From Bdellovibrionales bacterium (lineage in GTDB: Bacteria; Bdellovibrionota; UBA1018): DNA of 11,887 nt. Positions 5,497-11,887 of this stretch are shown one piece after another (the first letter of the stretch is position 1; each line of letters opens with the position of its first letter). The notes below the pieces were generated by a model. That model ran no database searches. It was not told the DNA's origin and saw nothing but the letters and a program-made list of their open reading frames with translations. The position numbers and the translations under genes are program-made. The stretch is taken from NCBI GenBank assembly GCA_018968995.1, contig JAGWZD010000032.1, forward strand, positions 1-11,887, given 5' to 3'.

Positions 5497-5899
5497 GAAA
5501 TTACCGCATGACGCGGCCTGATGCTTCGCTTGTTTTCATGAGTTATTGAGACCATGAACACTGAGAGCTCATCGGAAATGCGTGGGTCGGACGCTTGGGG
5601 CTTCTTGTTACTCCTGTCTCCTCATGGAAGAGACAGGATTTCTGATTTTGGTAAAGCTCGCTATATTCACTGGGAGGAAGACACGACTTCGTTCGCTTCA
5701 TGAGATGAATGGGTGGACGACTCTTCGGCCTCGCCGTTAGGCCCACGCAGGCTTCGAGCAGTGCAGCGATCGCCTGACCGATAGGTCCAAAAACCTCAAT
5801 ATTTCATGCATCTAGGATTGAGGAACGGTGCTATTGACGACTTGCGTTATTGGCCTGTATCCAGTCGCCAACAGCAATCTCTAGGGAGAGTGAAGTTCA
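5497..5899. other. 403-base intergenic region with a strong hairpin
   Basis: The region separates two divergent genes. It contains a perfect 9-bp hairpin, TCCTGTCTC (5612-5620) and GAGACAGGA (5630-5638) with a 9-base loop, followed by TTTCTGATTTT, so it resembles a weak Rho-independent terminator for + strand transcription, although no + strand gene upstream needs one. A 49-codon frame at 5554-5703 spans the hairpin but lacks a ribosome site. The likely promoter of the gene at 5900 occupies 5834-5863. Nothing else is evident. Confidence 0.5.
5834..5863 (+). promoter_or_regulatory. candidate promoter and ribosome site of the exported-protein gene
   Basis: TTGACG (5834-5839) is a near-consensus -35 box. 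TATCCA (5858-5863), 18 bases on, is a weaker -10 box. The transcript would start near 5870. AGGGAG at 5883-5888, 11 bases before the ATG at 5900, can serve as Shine-Dalgarno. The tandem repeat TGAAGTTCAA (5891-5900, 5901-5910) straddles the start codon. Confidence 0.45.
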
Positions 5900-6406
5900 A
5901 TGAAGTTCAAAAGTGCGGCGCTGGTGGCGGGCTTAGTTTTACAGTCTGTTTTCGTGAGCGGGGCTCAAGCCGCTGAAGTATCGGACAGTCGGGGAATGAC
6001 TCCTGTGTTCGTGAGCCGAAGCTTTCGATTCACTTTGGATGAGTGCTTGGCACAATTGAACACCCAGGCAGCGGCAGTCACCTACAGCTGCACTGTAGCG
6101 ATGCCTGTTCCGCCGCGGATCGCGTTTCCGTATCAGACCGGTGCCTTGTACGATAACCCACCTTTTTCAACCGTGTCGGCTTCACTGCCCACGACTGTTT
6201 CAGGCGTGAGTGGCGTTGCTAACGTGAAAATCTATCCAACCACCGAGAGCATGGTTCTTGTTTTTCAATCCGCGACTCGAAACCCGGCGACTGGTGGATT
6301 TTACCAGCTACGTCGCGCCGACGTTGTGAATGAGATCACTCGTATCTGGAACGAAAACTCGCTCAGTACTCGTACTTGGCGAATCATGATCTGGTTGATG
6401 TCTTAA
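5900..6406 (+). CDS. exported protein of unknown function
   Basis: The 168-residue product begins with a Sec signal peptide (MKFKSAALVAGLVLQSVFVS then GAQA, cleavage probably after residue 24). The mature protein of about 144 residues has two Cys (49 and 64) that could form a disulfide. A central proline/serine-rich part (71-110) is followed by a hydrophobic strand region VKIYPTTESMVLVFQS. The C-terminus is tryptophan-rich (IWNENSLSTRTWRIMIWLMS). I recognise no family. It is a single gene with its own promoter, convergent with the antiporter gene that ends at 6566. Confidence 0.75.
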   Translation: MKFKSAALVAGLVLQSVFVSGAQAAEVSDSRGMTPVFVSRSFRFTLDECLAQLNTQAAAVTYSCTVAMPVPPRIAFPYQTGALYDNPPFSTVSASLPTTVSGVSGVANVKIYPTTESMVLVFQSATRNPATGGFYQLRRADVVNEITRIWNENSLSTRTWRIMIWLMS

Positions 6407-6440
6407 AGAGCGCTAGACTCAGTGAGTTTGAGTATTCCTA

Positions 6441-6472
6441 GCAAAAGAGTGCCCCTTCGATTCGTAGGGCAC
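6441..6472 (-). terminator. Rho-independent terminator of the antiporter gene
   Basis: On the minus strand, GTGCCC (6472-6467) and GGGCAC (6454-6449) form a 6-bp stem with a 12-base loop, followed by TCTTTTGC (6448-6441). It lies about 95 bases beyond the antiporter stop. On the + strand the stem is not followed by T residues, so it would serve the exported-protein gene less well. Confidence 0.55.
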
Positions 6473-6565
6473 GGATCTCTAAATCGGCTTGGTGCGACTG
6501 TAGCTCGTGACGAGGTGGTTTCTCTGCACGTGGAAATTCAGAATGCCTTGATCTCGATGCGCAAC

Positions 6566-8404
6566 TTAAGGTGGGGATGAAGCGATTCGTGCAACGGCTT
6601 CTCGCGAACCAAGCGGACAGACCACCCAAATAATATCGCCGTGCTTGAGTTCGGTATTGGATTCTGGGTTTGTGATTCTAATTCCGCCGCGTTCGATCCC
6701 GACTACTAGCCCTCCCAAGGTCTCGCGTACACTGGCGTCACGGATGGTTCGACCATCCAAGTACGACCCTTCGCGAATTAGGGCAGCTTCCAGGACATAT
6801 TCTGGATTAGAGACAGTGTCTTGCGCACTTGTCATGGGAGACTCAGCCAGCAGGCGTAGAGCCTGAGTTTGTTGATCACTTCCGAGAGCCACAAGTTGAT
6901 CGGAGGGGAGAAGAATTCGGTCAGGATCTGGCGCAATAATCGAGCTGCCAGTTCGGTTGATGACAAGAACATTTGCTCCAGTTAGTCCTCGGACGTTTAC
7001 TTCGCGGAGAGTTTTTCCTGAAAGAGTCGATCCAGGCTCAATGCTAAATGCATCTAAATGAGCGTTCCAGGGCGCTAGCTCTCGAAAGGGCAGGGGCTCG
7101 GCCCTTAAAGCCCGGTAAACTAAATCTTTAAGTTCAGAGAGTCGCGCACGGAGTCCACTTTTTTGGGGCGAAACTCGCACGCGCTGAAGAGCGAGCTCAT
7201 AGCGACTCAGGAGCTCCTGTAGACTCAGCGGTGTCACTCCTTTCAATGCTCTTGCGGCGCCCGTAGAGCCGCGAATCATGTAGGGTGTGGTGAAGCTGGT
7301 CACTACTGCTACCGAGACCGCCAGAGGATAGAGAAACTCGCTCGTAACCCCAAGGCTGGCGCCCAGGCTCGCAATGATAAATGAAAACTCACCCACTTGG
7401 GCCATGCTAAAGCCCACTTGAACAGATTCTTCAGAGCTCCTGCCAGCGATGAGCGCGCCAAGACCAGTAGCAATAGTTTTTCCAATAATAGTCACCAGAG
7501 TCACGATAAGAACGACCCAATAATTGTCTGCCAACACGGAAAGATTGAAGAGCATTCCGACAGAGACGAAAAATATCGCCCCGAAAAGATTTCTAACGGG
7601 TTCTATTAAGTGCTCAATCTTCTTACCTTCGGGGGATTCTGCGAGGATTGCCCCCGCGAGGAAAGCGCCCAGAGCGGCGGAATAACCTAACCAATCACTG
7701 AGTAAAACAAGCCCAAGACAAATGCCTAAGGAGAAAATCAGAAGCGCCTCGGCATCAAGCCAGCGTCTCGACATCTTTAAAATCCTGGGAATGAAATAGA
7801 TGCCCGAGACGATCACGACAGGCAGAATGAGGGTGAGCTTGCCGAGGGCTGCAAGTAGCGTGAATCCTTGAATCTCGCGAGTAATCGCAATGGTCGATAA
7901 TGCAGCCAAGATCAGAATCGCAACGAGGTCTTCAACAATTAGTACTCCAAAGACCGTTTGAGCAAACCGTTGAGACTTCAGCTTTAATTCATCAAACGCT
8001 TTGATGATCATGGTCGTTGAGGAAATTGCGAGAATACCGCCAAGGAAAACGCTATCCATGGTCGACCAGCCCAGCGCCTTGCCGCAAAAGATGCCGATCA
8101 TACCCATGATGGCAACTTCAATTAGTGCGATGGTCGCCGAGGCAAAACCAGTCTGAAGTAACCTGGGGAAGCTAAACTCCAATCCCAGAGAAAAGAGCAA
8201 AAAAACAATTCCAAGCTCAGCGAGAATCTGAATATTTGGAGTATCGGTGACTGTTGGAATCCAAGGAACGTGAGGTCCAGCAAGAATCCCAACTAAGATA
8301 TAACCCAGGACAACGGGTTGCCCCAGGCGTCGGAAGACAAGGCTTATGACGCCAGCCAAACCGAGGATGATTGCGAGATCCTTAAGGAGTAAGGGCAGGT
8401 GCAT
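6566..8404 (-). CDS. CPA2-family cation/proton antiporter (Kef/Rosb-like) with two RCK-C domains
   Basis: The 612-residue protein has an N-terminal Na+/H+ exchanger domain (about 1-380, around 12 helices) with CPA2 hallmarks: LGYILVGILAGP (33-44), ISSTTM (127-132), VEDLVAI (157-163) and AQVGEFSFI (335-343). Two TrkA-C (RCK-C) domains follow at about 451-520 (FSIEPGSTLSGKTLREVNV) and 537-608 (ALIREGSYLDGRTIRDASV). The nucleotide-binding RCK-N/TrkA-N Rossmann domain of KefB/KefC is absent. Family knowledge points to potassium or sodium exchange against protons across the inner membrane, gated by a small ligand bound to RCK-C; the exact ion and ligand cannot be read here. It lies 46 bases downstream of the exported-protein gene on the same strand and may be co-transcribed with it. 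A terminator follows. Confidence 0.92.
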   Translation of the reverse strand: MHLPLLLKDLAIILGLAGVISLVFRRLGQPVVLGYILVGILAGPHVPWIPTVTDTPNIQILAELGIVFLLFSLGLEFSFPRLLQTGFASATIALIEVAIMGMIGIFCGKALGWSTMDSVFLGGILAISSTTMIIKAFDELKLKSQRFAQTVFGVLIVEDLVAILILAALSTIAITREIQGFTLLAALGKLTLILPVVIVSGIYFIPRILKMSRRWLDAEALLIFSLGICLGLVLLSDWLGYSAALGAFLAGAILAESPEGKKIEHLIEPVRNLFGAIFFVSVGMLFNLSVLADNYWVVLIVTLVTIIGKTIATGLGALIAGRSSEESVQVGFSMAQVGEFSFIIASLGASLGVTSEFLYPLAVSVAVVTSFTTPYMIRGSTGAARALKGVTPLSLQELLSRYELALQRVRVSPQKSGLRARLSELKDLVYRALRAEPLPFRELAPWNAHLDAFSIEPGSTLSGKTLREVNVRGLTGANVLVINRTGSSIIAPDPDRILLPSDQLVALGSDQQTQALRLLAESPMTSAQDTVSNPEYVLEAALIREGSYLDGRTIRDASVRETLGGLVVGIERGGIRITNPESNTELKHGDIIWVVCPLGSREAVARIASSPP

Positions 8405-8450
8405 AGTCCTAGGTCATCCTATCACGACATCCGGGACAAGGCTTTTTCGT

Positions 8451-9548
8451 CTACGGATTACACTTCGACCCAGCCGGCGAGCCCGTCTTTCCAATATTTT
8501 GGAGGCTTTGAATGAGCTTATTGAGCTTGTTGCTCACGGGCTGGTCAGGAAGTTCCTTCTCGGGAGGAATCAAATAGTCTTTGACGGTATCCAGCATTCC
8601 GGCAGCGCTAAGAATATTCACCAGCATGACAATGTTCGCTGGAGCTAGGGGAGCAATAAATAAACTGAGGGCTGCCGAGGTGCCGATGGCCGAAACCACC
8701 GCGCACACCACCTCAACCTTTTTGCCAAAAGGTAGATCTCTGAAGGCGCCTTTGGCTCCTCTTAAGGTTTTCGAAAGACTAAACCCCTTAATGACACCGC
8801 TCAGGTCCTTCACTCTTTTGACGATTCGATTCCACGCCTCGGCGGGTTTTCTAACGGCGAAAGCGACACCCTCGATAAATCGAACAGTAGTCTTTACGAT
8901 CCCCACGACAGGAACTACTGTGGCGGCCAAAACCCCCTTTCCAAGACCAACCCCGCAAGATGCCGTAGCGGCCAGAATGTCGCGATGAGATCCTTTGCTG
9001 CTTGGGTCTCTCTTTGGCTTCCGAGAGTTCGTTAGAATCTCATTCTTGCCAGCGTAAGCACTAGGAATGAAGAAATCCAAAACCTGAAAAGAAGCGGTCT
9101 TTCCAATAGAGTTCAGAGAGTCGGCAAACTTCTTCACGCCTTCTTTGTCGATACCTGTAAAATAAATCGCGTAGGGCAGTTTGCTTGGGGTTTGTCCGTG
9201 AAACAGGTACCCCTCTTCGGTGGCAATCACGTTCTGTGTAAAATCAGAACTCTTGGGCTTCAGGCAAAGCTTCAAAAAAGCCATGGGCCCGAGTTCGGCC
9301 GGGGTGAAGACTTCGTCCACTCCGTGAAAGTCTTTACCTGAGCCGAATTCCGGATTTGCCCCGCCAAGGCCCGCGCTCTCAAAAATCTCCCGGATCGATT
9401 CGAGCTCGGATCGAACCTCGCTCTGATTCAGCAAAGCAGCATCGCACTCGGTGCTTTCGTATTGAAGATCTTCAGCTTGTGGCGAAGCGTGTGCCAAGGG
9501 AATGACGCCCAGCATGGCGCTCCAGACAAGGATCAAGGCAGAAGACAT
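8451..9548 (-). CDS. exported protein with C-terminal hydrophobic helices, function unknown
   Basis: From the ATG at 9548 the product has 365 residues, starting with a Sec signal peptide (MSSALILVWSAMLGVIPLAH then A). A GTG at 9566 would add six residues, but it coincides with the predicted transcription start, and AGAG lies just before the ATG, so I prefer 9548. The first 190 or so residues are soluble and extracytoplasmic. A glycine/valine-rich hydrophobic segment follows (about 198-226 in the longer numbering), then a basic linker (240-285), and a long hydrophobic stretch (about 285-326) that could be one or two membrane helices. The tail is polar, ending near a single Cys. I recognise no family. 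The membrane-protein gene lies upstream (51 bases to its stop) and the antiporter downstream, all on the same strand. Confidence 0.78.
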   Translation of the reverse strand: MSSALILVWSAMLGVIPLAHASPQAEDLQYESTECDAALLNQSEVRSELESIREIFESAGLGGANPEFGSGKDFHGVDEVFTPAELGPMAFLKLCLKPKSSDFTQNVIATEEGYLFHGQTPSKLPYAIYFTGIDKEGVKKFADSLNSIGKTASFQVLDFFIPSAYAGKNEILTNSRKPKRDPSSKGSHRDILAATASCGVGLGKGVLAATVVPVVGIVKTTVRFIEGVAFAVRKPAEAWNRIVKRVKDLSGVIKGFSLSKTLRGAKGAFRDLPFGKKVEVVCAVVSAIGTSAALSLFIAPLAPANIVMLVNILSAAGMLDTVKDYLIPPEKELPDQPVSNKLNKLIQSLQNIGKTGSPAGSKCNP

Positions 9549-9572
9549 TTCTCTAAACACACGCACAAATCT

Positions 9573-9601
9573 ATTATCCGAGAATTCAGGAATCGAGTTA
9601 A
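9573..9601 (-). promoter_or_regulatory. promoter of the 8451-9548 gene
   Basis: On the minus strand TTAACT (9601-9596) and GATAAT (9578-9573) are 17 bases apart, a good sigma-70 match (four of six and five of six). The start site would be near 9566, giving an 18-base leader ending in TTTAGAGAA before the ATG at 9548. The gene can therefore be expressed separately from the membrane-protein gene upstream, and the antiporter may be read from here too. Confidence 0.55.
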
Positions 9602-9618
9602 TACCCCGGCCTCCCTAG

Positions 9619-10296
9619 TTATCTTTTTCTCTCCGACATCGCTGAAGCGTTTACTTTTTTAAAGTGCCCATCAAGTTGCGACTGGAGATCGATCTGCGCG
9701 CCCGATTGAGCGGCAAATGGAATAATCTGAGACTCCTGTAACTCCCTGGGGCTGTTTCGTGTGGCCGATGAAAGAACCATCAAACTGAACATTAAGAAAC
9801 CCAGAACCGTTGCGACAACTCTCCTGACCATGGAGATCACGGTGGTTGGGAGGGCCCTCTTTGCAAACCAAAACGCCCAGTAAAATCCGACTACACAATG
9901 CAGCACCACCACAACAAGCGATGCCAGCCAGCGCGGCCGGAAGTAAAAGTAGAAAATAGGAGATAGGTCGTTCACCAAAAAAAAGCCTATCGTGCCGAAA
10001 CTCGCGGCGATGAACGTGGCAGTCAGTCGAAAAGTCTGAGTTTGTAGTCGAAGAAAAGCCGAAGAAGCAGATGCAGCCAACCAGACCCAAAAGGTGGTAA
10101 CCACGGACGTAGCTAAAATGCCCATGAATTCCACTTGAATCGGAGTGAGGAGGCTTTTGACTCCAAAATAGAGCGACCAGAGGCCAAAAAAGGCAGCGAC
10201 AACTGCCCAGTGCACTCTGTATTCGGCGCGGGTGACGGGAGCGGGAGCAAGCTTCCCAGCAATGTATTTCGACATGTCGACTTCTATGATCCGCAT
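9619..10296 (-). CDS. inner-membrane protein with five predicted helices
   Basis: The 225-residue protein has hydrophobic segments at about 30-50, 56-76, 91-110, 121-146 and 158-177. A polar N-terminus of about 28 residues precedes them and a 48-residue polar C-terminal tail, rich in Gln, Ser and Lys, follows. There is no signal peptide beyond the first helix and no family motif that I recognise. The start may be the ATG at 10296 or one seven codons in (10275, MSKYIAGK). The first choice makes its start codon share bases with the divergent gene at 10295, so 10275 or a different start for the other gene may be right. No terminator is visible in the 51 bases before the next gene on the strand. 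Another long minus-strand frame (9671-10345) is a shadow. Confidence 0.72.
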   Translation of the reverse strand: MRIIEVDMSKYIAGKLAPAPVTRAEYRVHWAVVAAFFGLWSLYFGVKSLLTPIQVEFMGILATSVVTTFWVWLAASASSAFLRLQTQTFRLTATFIAASFGTIGFFLVNDLSPIFYFYFRPRWLASLVVVVLHCVVGFYWAFWFAKRALPTTVISMVRRVVATVLGFLMFSLMVLSSATRNSPRELQESQIIPFAAQSGAQIDLQSQLDGHFKKVNASAMSERKR

Positions 10297-10654
10297 GTCT
10301 TATTCTAGTTCCGAGAAGATGGTTCTCCAGCAAGCGCTTTCCCAATTGGAGGTCAAGCTGAGTCAGGCCACGTTCGAGGACGGCTCTAAAAAAATGCGCC
10401 TTTATCGAGGCTGGAGAGGTGAAGGAGATGGTCCGGCTATTTGTTTCTTGCCGACGTACAAGCTAGCTTATCAGAATGGGAGCCTTGTGGTTGAAGGATC
10501 CGATACGGTGAACTCAACCTTCTCGAGCAACCATTCCGCATGCAATTCCGTGGTGAATCGCACCGTGGGGCGAGATTTTTCTACCCAACCTGATACGTTC
10601 ACTTCCGATAAAGTTCATCCTTCGAAAATTCTGATTTCGGGACTTTGTAAGTAA
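10295..10654 (+). CDS. small protein of unknown function, possibly a 5'-truncated gene
   Basis: From the ATG at 10295 the product has 119 residues, MSYSSSEKMVLQQALSQLEV onward, with three Cys and a polar, protein-like composition (for example GWRGEGDGPAICFLPTYKLA). An upstream ATG at 10232 would place 21 more codons antisense to the membrane-protein gene, which is unlikely. No signal peptide and no ribosome site are seen, and the promoter would have to lie within the divergent gene. This suggests that the 5' part has been lost and that the remaining frame is a remnant. No family is recognised. The 121 bases after its stop hold short inverted repeats (GTGGT-AGCG-ACCAC at 10761-10774) but no gene or clear terminator. 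Confidence 0.45.
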   Translation: MSYSSSEKMVLQQALSQLEVKLSQATFEDGSKKMRLYRGWRGEGDGPAICFLPTYKLAYQNGSLVVEGSDTVNSTFSSNHSACNSVVNRTVGRDFSTQPDTFTSDKVHPSKILISGLCK

Positions 10655-10775
10655 GCATGACGTTAGCCCCGCACTCCGAGCAATCAGAACACAAGGCTCG
10701 CCGTGTTATCCGGCAGCGCTCTTGATTGGAATTTGGGGCCGTTCTCCGATCAGCGTCGTAGTGGTAGCGACCACC

Positions 10776-10931
10776 TCACGCCGCCTTCTTCATCCGATTC
10801 AGTGCATCCAGGATGAAGACTCGAATCAGCACCTGGTAAGGAATGCCCTGCTTGGCGGCGAGTATCCTGTCTAAGTCCATTTCAAAAGCCTGATCATACT
10901 GTTTCTGAGATTTTGCGGAAGACGTCTTCAT
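10776..10931 (-). CDS. small CopG/BrnA-like antitoxin
   Basis: The 51-residue product, MKTSSAKSQKQYDQAFEMDL then DRILAAKQGIPYQVLIRVFI, ends in the pattern (A-A-K-Q-G-I-P-Y-Q-V-L-I) typical of ribbon-helix-helix antitoxins of the CopG/BrnA type, which bind DNA and usually pair with a BrnT-like toxin. No BrnT gene is present. I chose the ATG at 10931; a TTG at 10970, whose T overlaps the TGA of the upstream antitoxin, would add 13 residues and allow translational coupling. It is the third gene of the toxin-antitoxin operon. The N-terminal region looks short for the family. A decayed relative lies at 170-257. Confidence 0.6.
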   Translation of the reverse strand: MKTSSAKSQKQYDQAFEMDLDRILAAKQGIPYQVLIRVFILDALNRMKKAA

Positions 10932-10966
10932 AGAGCTCGCGGCACACCGCTGCGCTTTTTGGGTCT

Positions 10967-11287
10967 TCAAGATACTTTTCGCTTGGGTTCGACGGAAAGC
11001 CGAAGTCCGAGCGCGTCGACGATCTTGAAAAATGTATCCAGCCGTGGATTTCCGCCGTCGGACAGAACCCGGTAGAGATTCTCTCGATTCAGCTCCGCAG
11101 ACTCAGCGAAGCTTTTGAACCCACGGGCTGCGGCAACCGAGCGAATTGCAGAGAGGATCGCAGCAGGCTCGTCGCCGTTGTCCTCAAAGCTTGCCCGGAT
11201 GAGCTCGATCTGGGCTTCTTCGTCGCCGCGAAGTGACTCCACCAGGTCATCTTGGTAAGAAACAGCGGCCTTGTTGATTTTAGCCAT
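10967..11287 (-). CDS. HigA-like XRE-family antitoxin (COG3636)
   Basis: The 106-residue protein matches the probable addiction-module antidote family. An N-terminal polar segment ends in RGDEEAQIELIRASFEDNGD (about 20-39). A helix-turn-helix follows at about 44-95, including SFAESAELNRENLYRVLSDG and the typical DTFFKIVDALGLRLSVEP end. It would bind and neutralise the upstream toxin and repress the operon through the palindrome at 11629-11648. The ATG overlaps the toxin's original stop by eight bases (ATGGCTAA). A strong Shine-Dalgarno GGAGGA (11299-11294) lies six bases before it, inside the toxin's 3' end, so it can be translated even though the toxin frame is interrupted. The gene itself appears intact. 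Confidence 0.88.
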   Translation of the reverse strand: MAKINKAAVSYQDDLVESLRGDEEAQIELIRASFEDNGDEPAAILSAIRSVAAARGFKSFAESAELNRENLYRVLSDGGNPRLDTFFKIVDALGLRLSVEPKRKVS

Positions 11288-11621
11288 TTTTCGTCCTCCG
11301 CAAATAATCGGTCCAAAATGCCTTTGCCTTCAGAATGTCCTGCTCCTGACTGGACTTGTCGCCACCAGTCAGCAGGATCACGAGCTGAATGCCGTCTATG
11401 CCGAATTAAATCCGGTATCCGCTTCCGAAGGTGAGCCGAAGCTCCATCACCCCTTCACCTACCGCCTTCGCGTCTCCGAAATTGCCTGCCTCGATACGGG
11501 CAATCCGGGCATTGATTCGAGCGACAGTGGTTTTATCTCGCAACGAATCGAGCCATTTTTTAAATGGCCGCTGGCCTTCCTCGGTTTCATAGATGGCAAT
11601 CAGCTTGGGCTCCGCAGCCAT
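11280..11621 (-). pseudogene. HigB/RelE-type toxin (COG3657, Gp49-like) with an internal stop
   Basis: The full frame of 113 sense-plus-stop codons reads as a complete family member: ETEEGQRPFKKWLDSLRDKT near the start, ARINARIARIEAGNFGDAKA, VGEGVMELRLTFGSGYRI, then a TAA at 11408-11406 (codon 72), then FGIDGIQLVILLTGGDKSSQ and EQDILKAKAFWTDYL to the natural stop at 11280. Family members have Tyr after Y-R-(I/V), so TAT or TAC has become TAA by one base change. Everything after the stop is still in frame and well conserved, so the mutation is recent. The 71-residue product would lack the final beta strands and the C-terminal helix, including part of the mRNA-cleaving surface. It is expected to be inactive unless the stop is suppressed or is a sequencing error. 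Confidence 0.85.
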
Positions 11622-11627
11622 ATTTCA

Positions 11628-11656
11628 TGTGTAGCTTATTAGCTACACTTTTGCAA
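11628..11656 (-). promoter_or_regulatory. promoter and palindromic operator of the toxin-antitoxin operon
   Basis: GTGTAGCT (11629-11636) and AGCTACAC (11641-11648) form a perfect 8-bp inverted repeat around TATT. On the minus strand, TTGCAA (11656-11651) and TACACA (11633-11628) lie 17 bases apart, so the palindrome covers the spacer and the -10 box. Binding of the XRE antitoxin here would block transcription, the usual autoregulation of HigBA operons. The start site would fall at or next to the toxin ATG (11621), and no Shine-Dalgarno is seen before that ATG, so a leaderless message is likely. Confidence 0.65.
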
Positions 11657-11695
11657 GCTGAACTTTCGGGCTATCCAGCATCGCCTGCGCCTCAA

Positions 11696-11833
11696 TGTGA
11701 ACAGAAAGTGAACACGACCGGCAAAAAACAGGCAAAAACCATCAAAGTCGGTCGCAATAAAAACGCCGCCAACTATCGGTTATTGTTGCTAAGTTTCGGT
11801 TTTCACAAAACTTCCCAGGAACACCGAAAATTC
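11696..11833 (+). repeat. left arm of the long dispersed repeat, copy 2
   Basis: This is the counterpart of 2187-2324, ungapped, with seven substitutions in its first 80 bases. The inverted repeat CGACCG/CGGTCG and the internal AAGTTT/AAACTT pair are kept; the second half of the GTGAACA direct repeat is intact while the first reads GTGAACAG. It begins 75 bases upstream of the toxin-antitoxin operon's start codon, mirroring the 93 bases between copy 1 and the ATPase gene. Confidence 0.8.
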
Positions 11834-11887
11834 CTCGAAAGCGTGTAGGTCGGAAACGATCTCGAGGGTTCGTTCGCGAAGCGGCCG
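11834..11887 (+). repeat. tRNA-Ser 3'-half repeat with T-loop insertion, copy 3 (cut by window end)
   Basis: CTCGAAA at 11834-11840, the GCGTG stem half, the variable arm and GAGGG TTCG are identical to copy 1, and the T-loop insertion starts at 11873. The window ends inside the insertion at GCGGCCG, so the acceptor strand and CCA lie beyond the edge. Orientation is the same as the other two copies. Confidence 0.75.

Noticed and set aside
5554-5703. A 49-codon + strand frame beginning MNTESSSEMRGSDAWG
   Set aside because: It has no ribosome site, no promoter and contains the hairpin at 5612-5638; nothing beyond an open frame supports it.
9671-10345. A 224-codon minus-strand frame parallel to the membrane-protein gene
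   Set aside because: It is out of frame with the five-helix protein, and rich in His, Arg, Ser and Cys in a way typical of a shadow frame.
10413-10431. GGAGAGGTGAAGGAG resembling a tRNA-Ser 5' end, possibly the missing half
   Set aside because: It lies inside a coding frame and no D-arm or anticodon arm follows; the match is limited to the first few bases.
2187-11887. CRISPR-like array from the repeated elements
   Set aside because: The repeats are kilobases apart, have no regular spacers and no cas genes are present.

Overview
The window looks like chromosomal DNA of a Gram-negative bacterium of roughly 50% GC. It has Sec signal peptides, a lipobox-type lipoprotein pair, inner-membrane carriers, and many exported proteins of no recognisable family. 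The density of unrecognised exported proteins would suit a Bdellovibrio-like or Oligoflexia-like organism, but that is an inference from style; no marker gene is present.

Layout. Positions 1-94 hold the end of an unidentified + strand gene. Positions 170-745 (-) encode an exported protein whose C-terminus runs into a decayed fragment of a small antitoxin gene; a better-preserved relative of that fragment lies at 10776-10931. Positions 927-2093 (-) encode an AAA/DUF4143 ATPase. Positions 2187-2402 hold a repeat that ends in the 3' half of a tRNA-Ser(CGA) gene, from anticodon loop to CCA, with about 20 extra bases in its T loop. Positions 2403-4104 hold two + strand lipoprotein genes that share a near-identical promoter plus signal-peptide block but have unrelated mature parts. 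Positions 4105-4176 hold a second copy of the tRNA-Ser tail in the same orientation. Positions 4285-10654 look like ordinary genome: an MFS transporter (-), an exported protein (+), a CPA2 cation/proton antiporter (-), an exported protein (-), a membrane protein (-) and a small + strand gene. Positions 10776-11656 (-) hold a HigBA/RelE-type toxin-antitoxin operon with its operator, whose toxin gene carries a premature stop, followed by a small CopG/BrnA-like antitoxin gene. Positions 11696-11887 repeat the block at 2187 with its tRNA-Ser tail, cut by the window end.

How it fits together. The most unusual signal is the three tRNA-Ser-tail repeats, all in the same orientation. They bound a 1.77-kb lipoprotein unit, and two of them sit directly upstream of accessory genes (ATPase, toxin-antitoxin). 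The tRNA homology begins at the anticodon loop, a known crossover region for tyrosine recombinases that use tRNA genes. This suggests att-derived sites that delimit exchangeable cassettes. No recombinase gene is visible, so mobility is inferred. Within the cassette, a constant leader is joined to two different mature lipoproteins, and the promoter spacer is a poly-A run of different length in each copy (16 versus 18 bp total spacer), so expression could vary by slippage.
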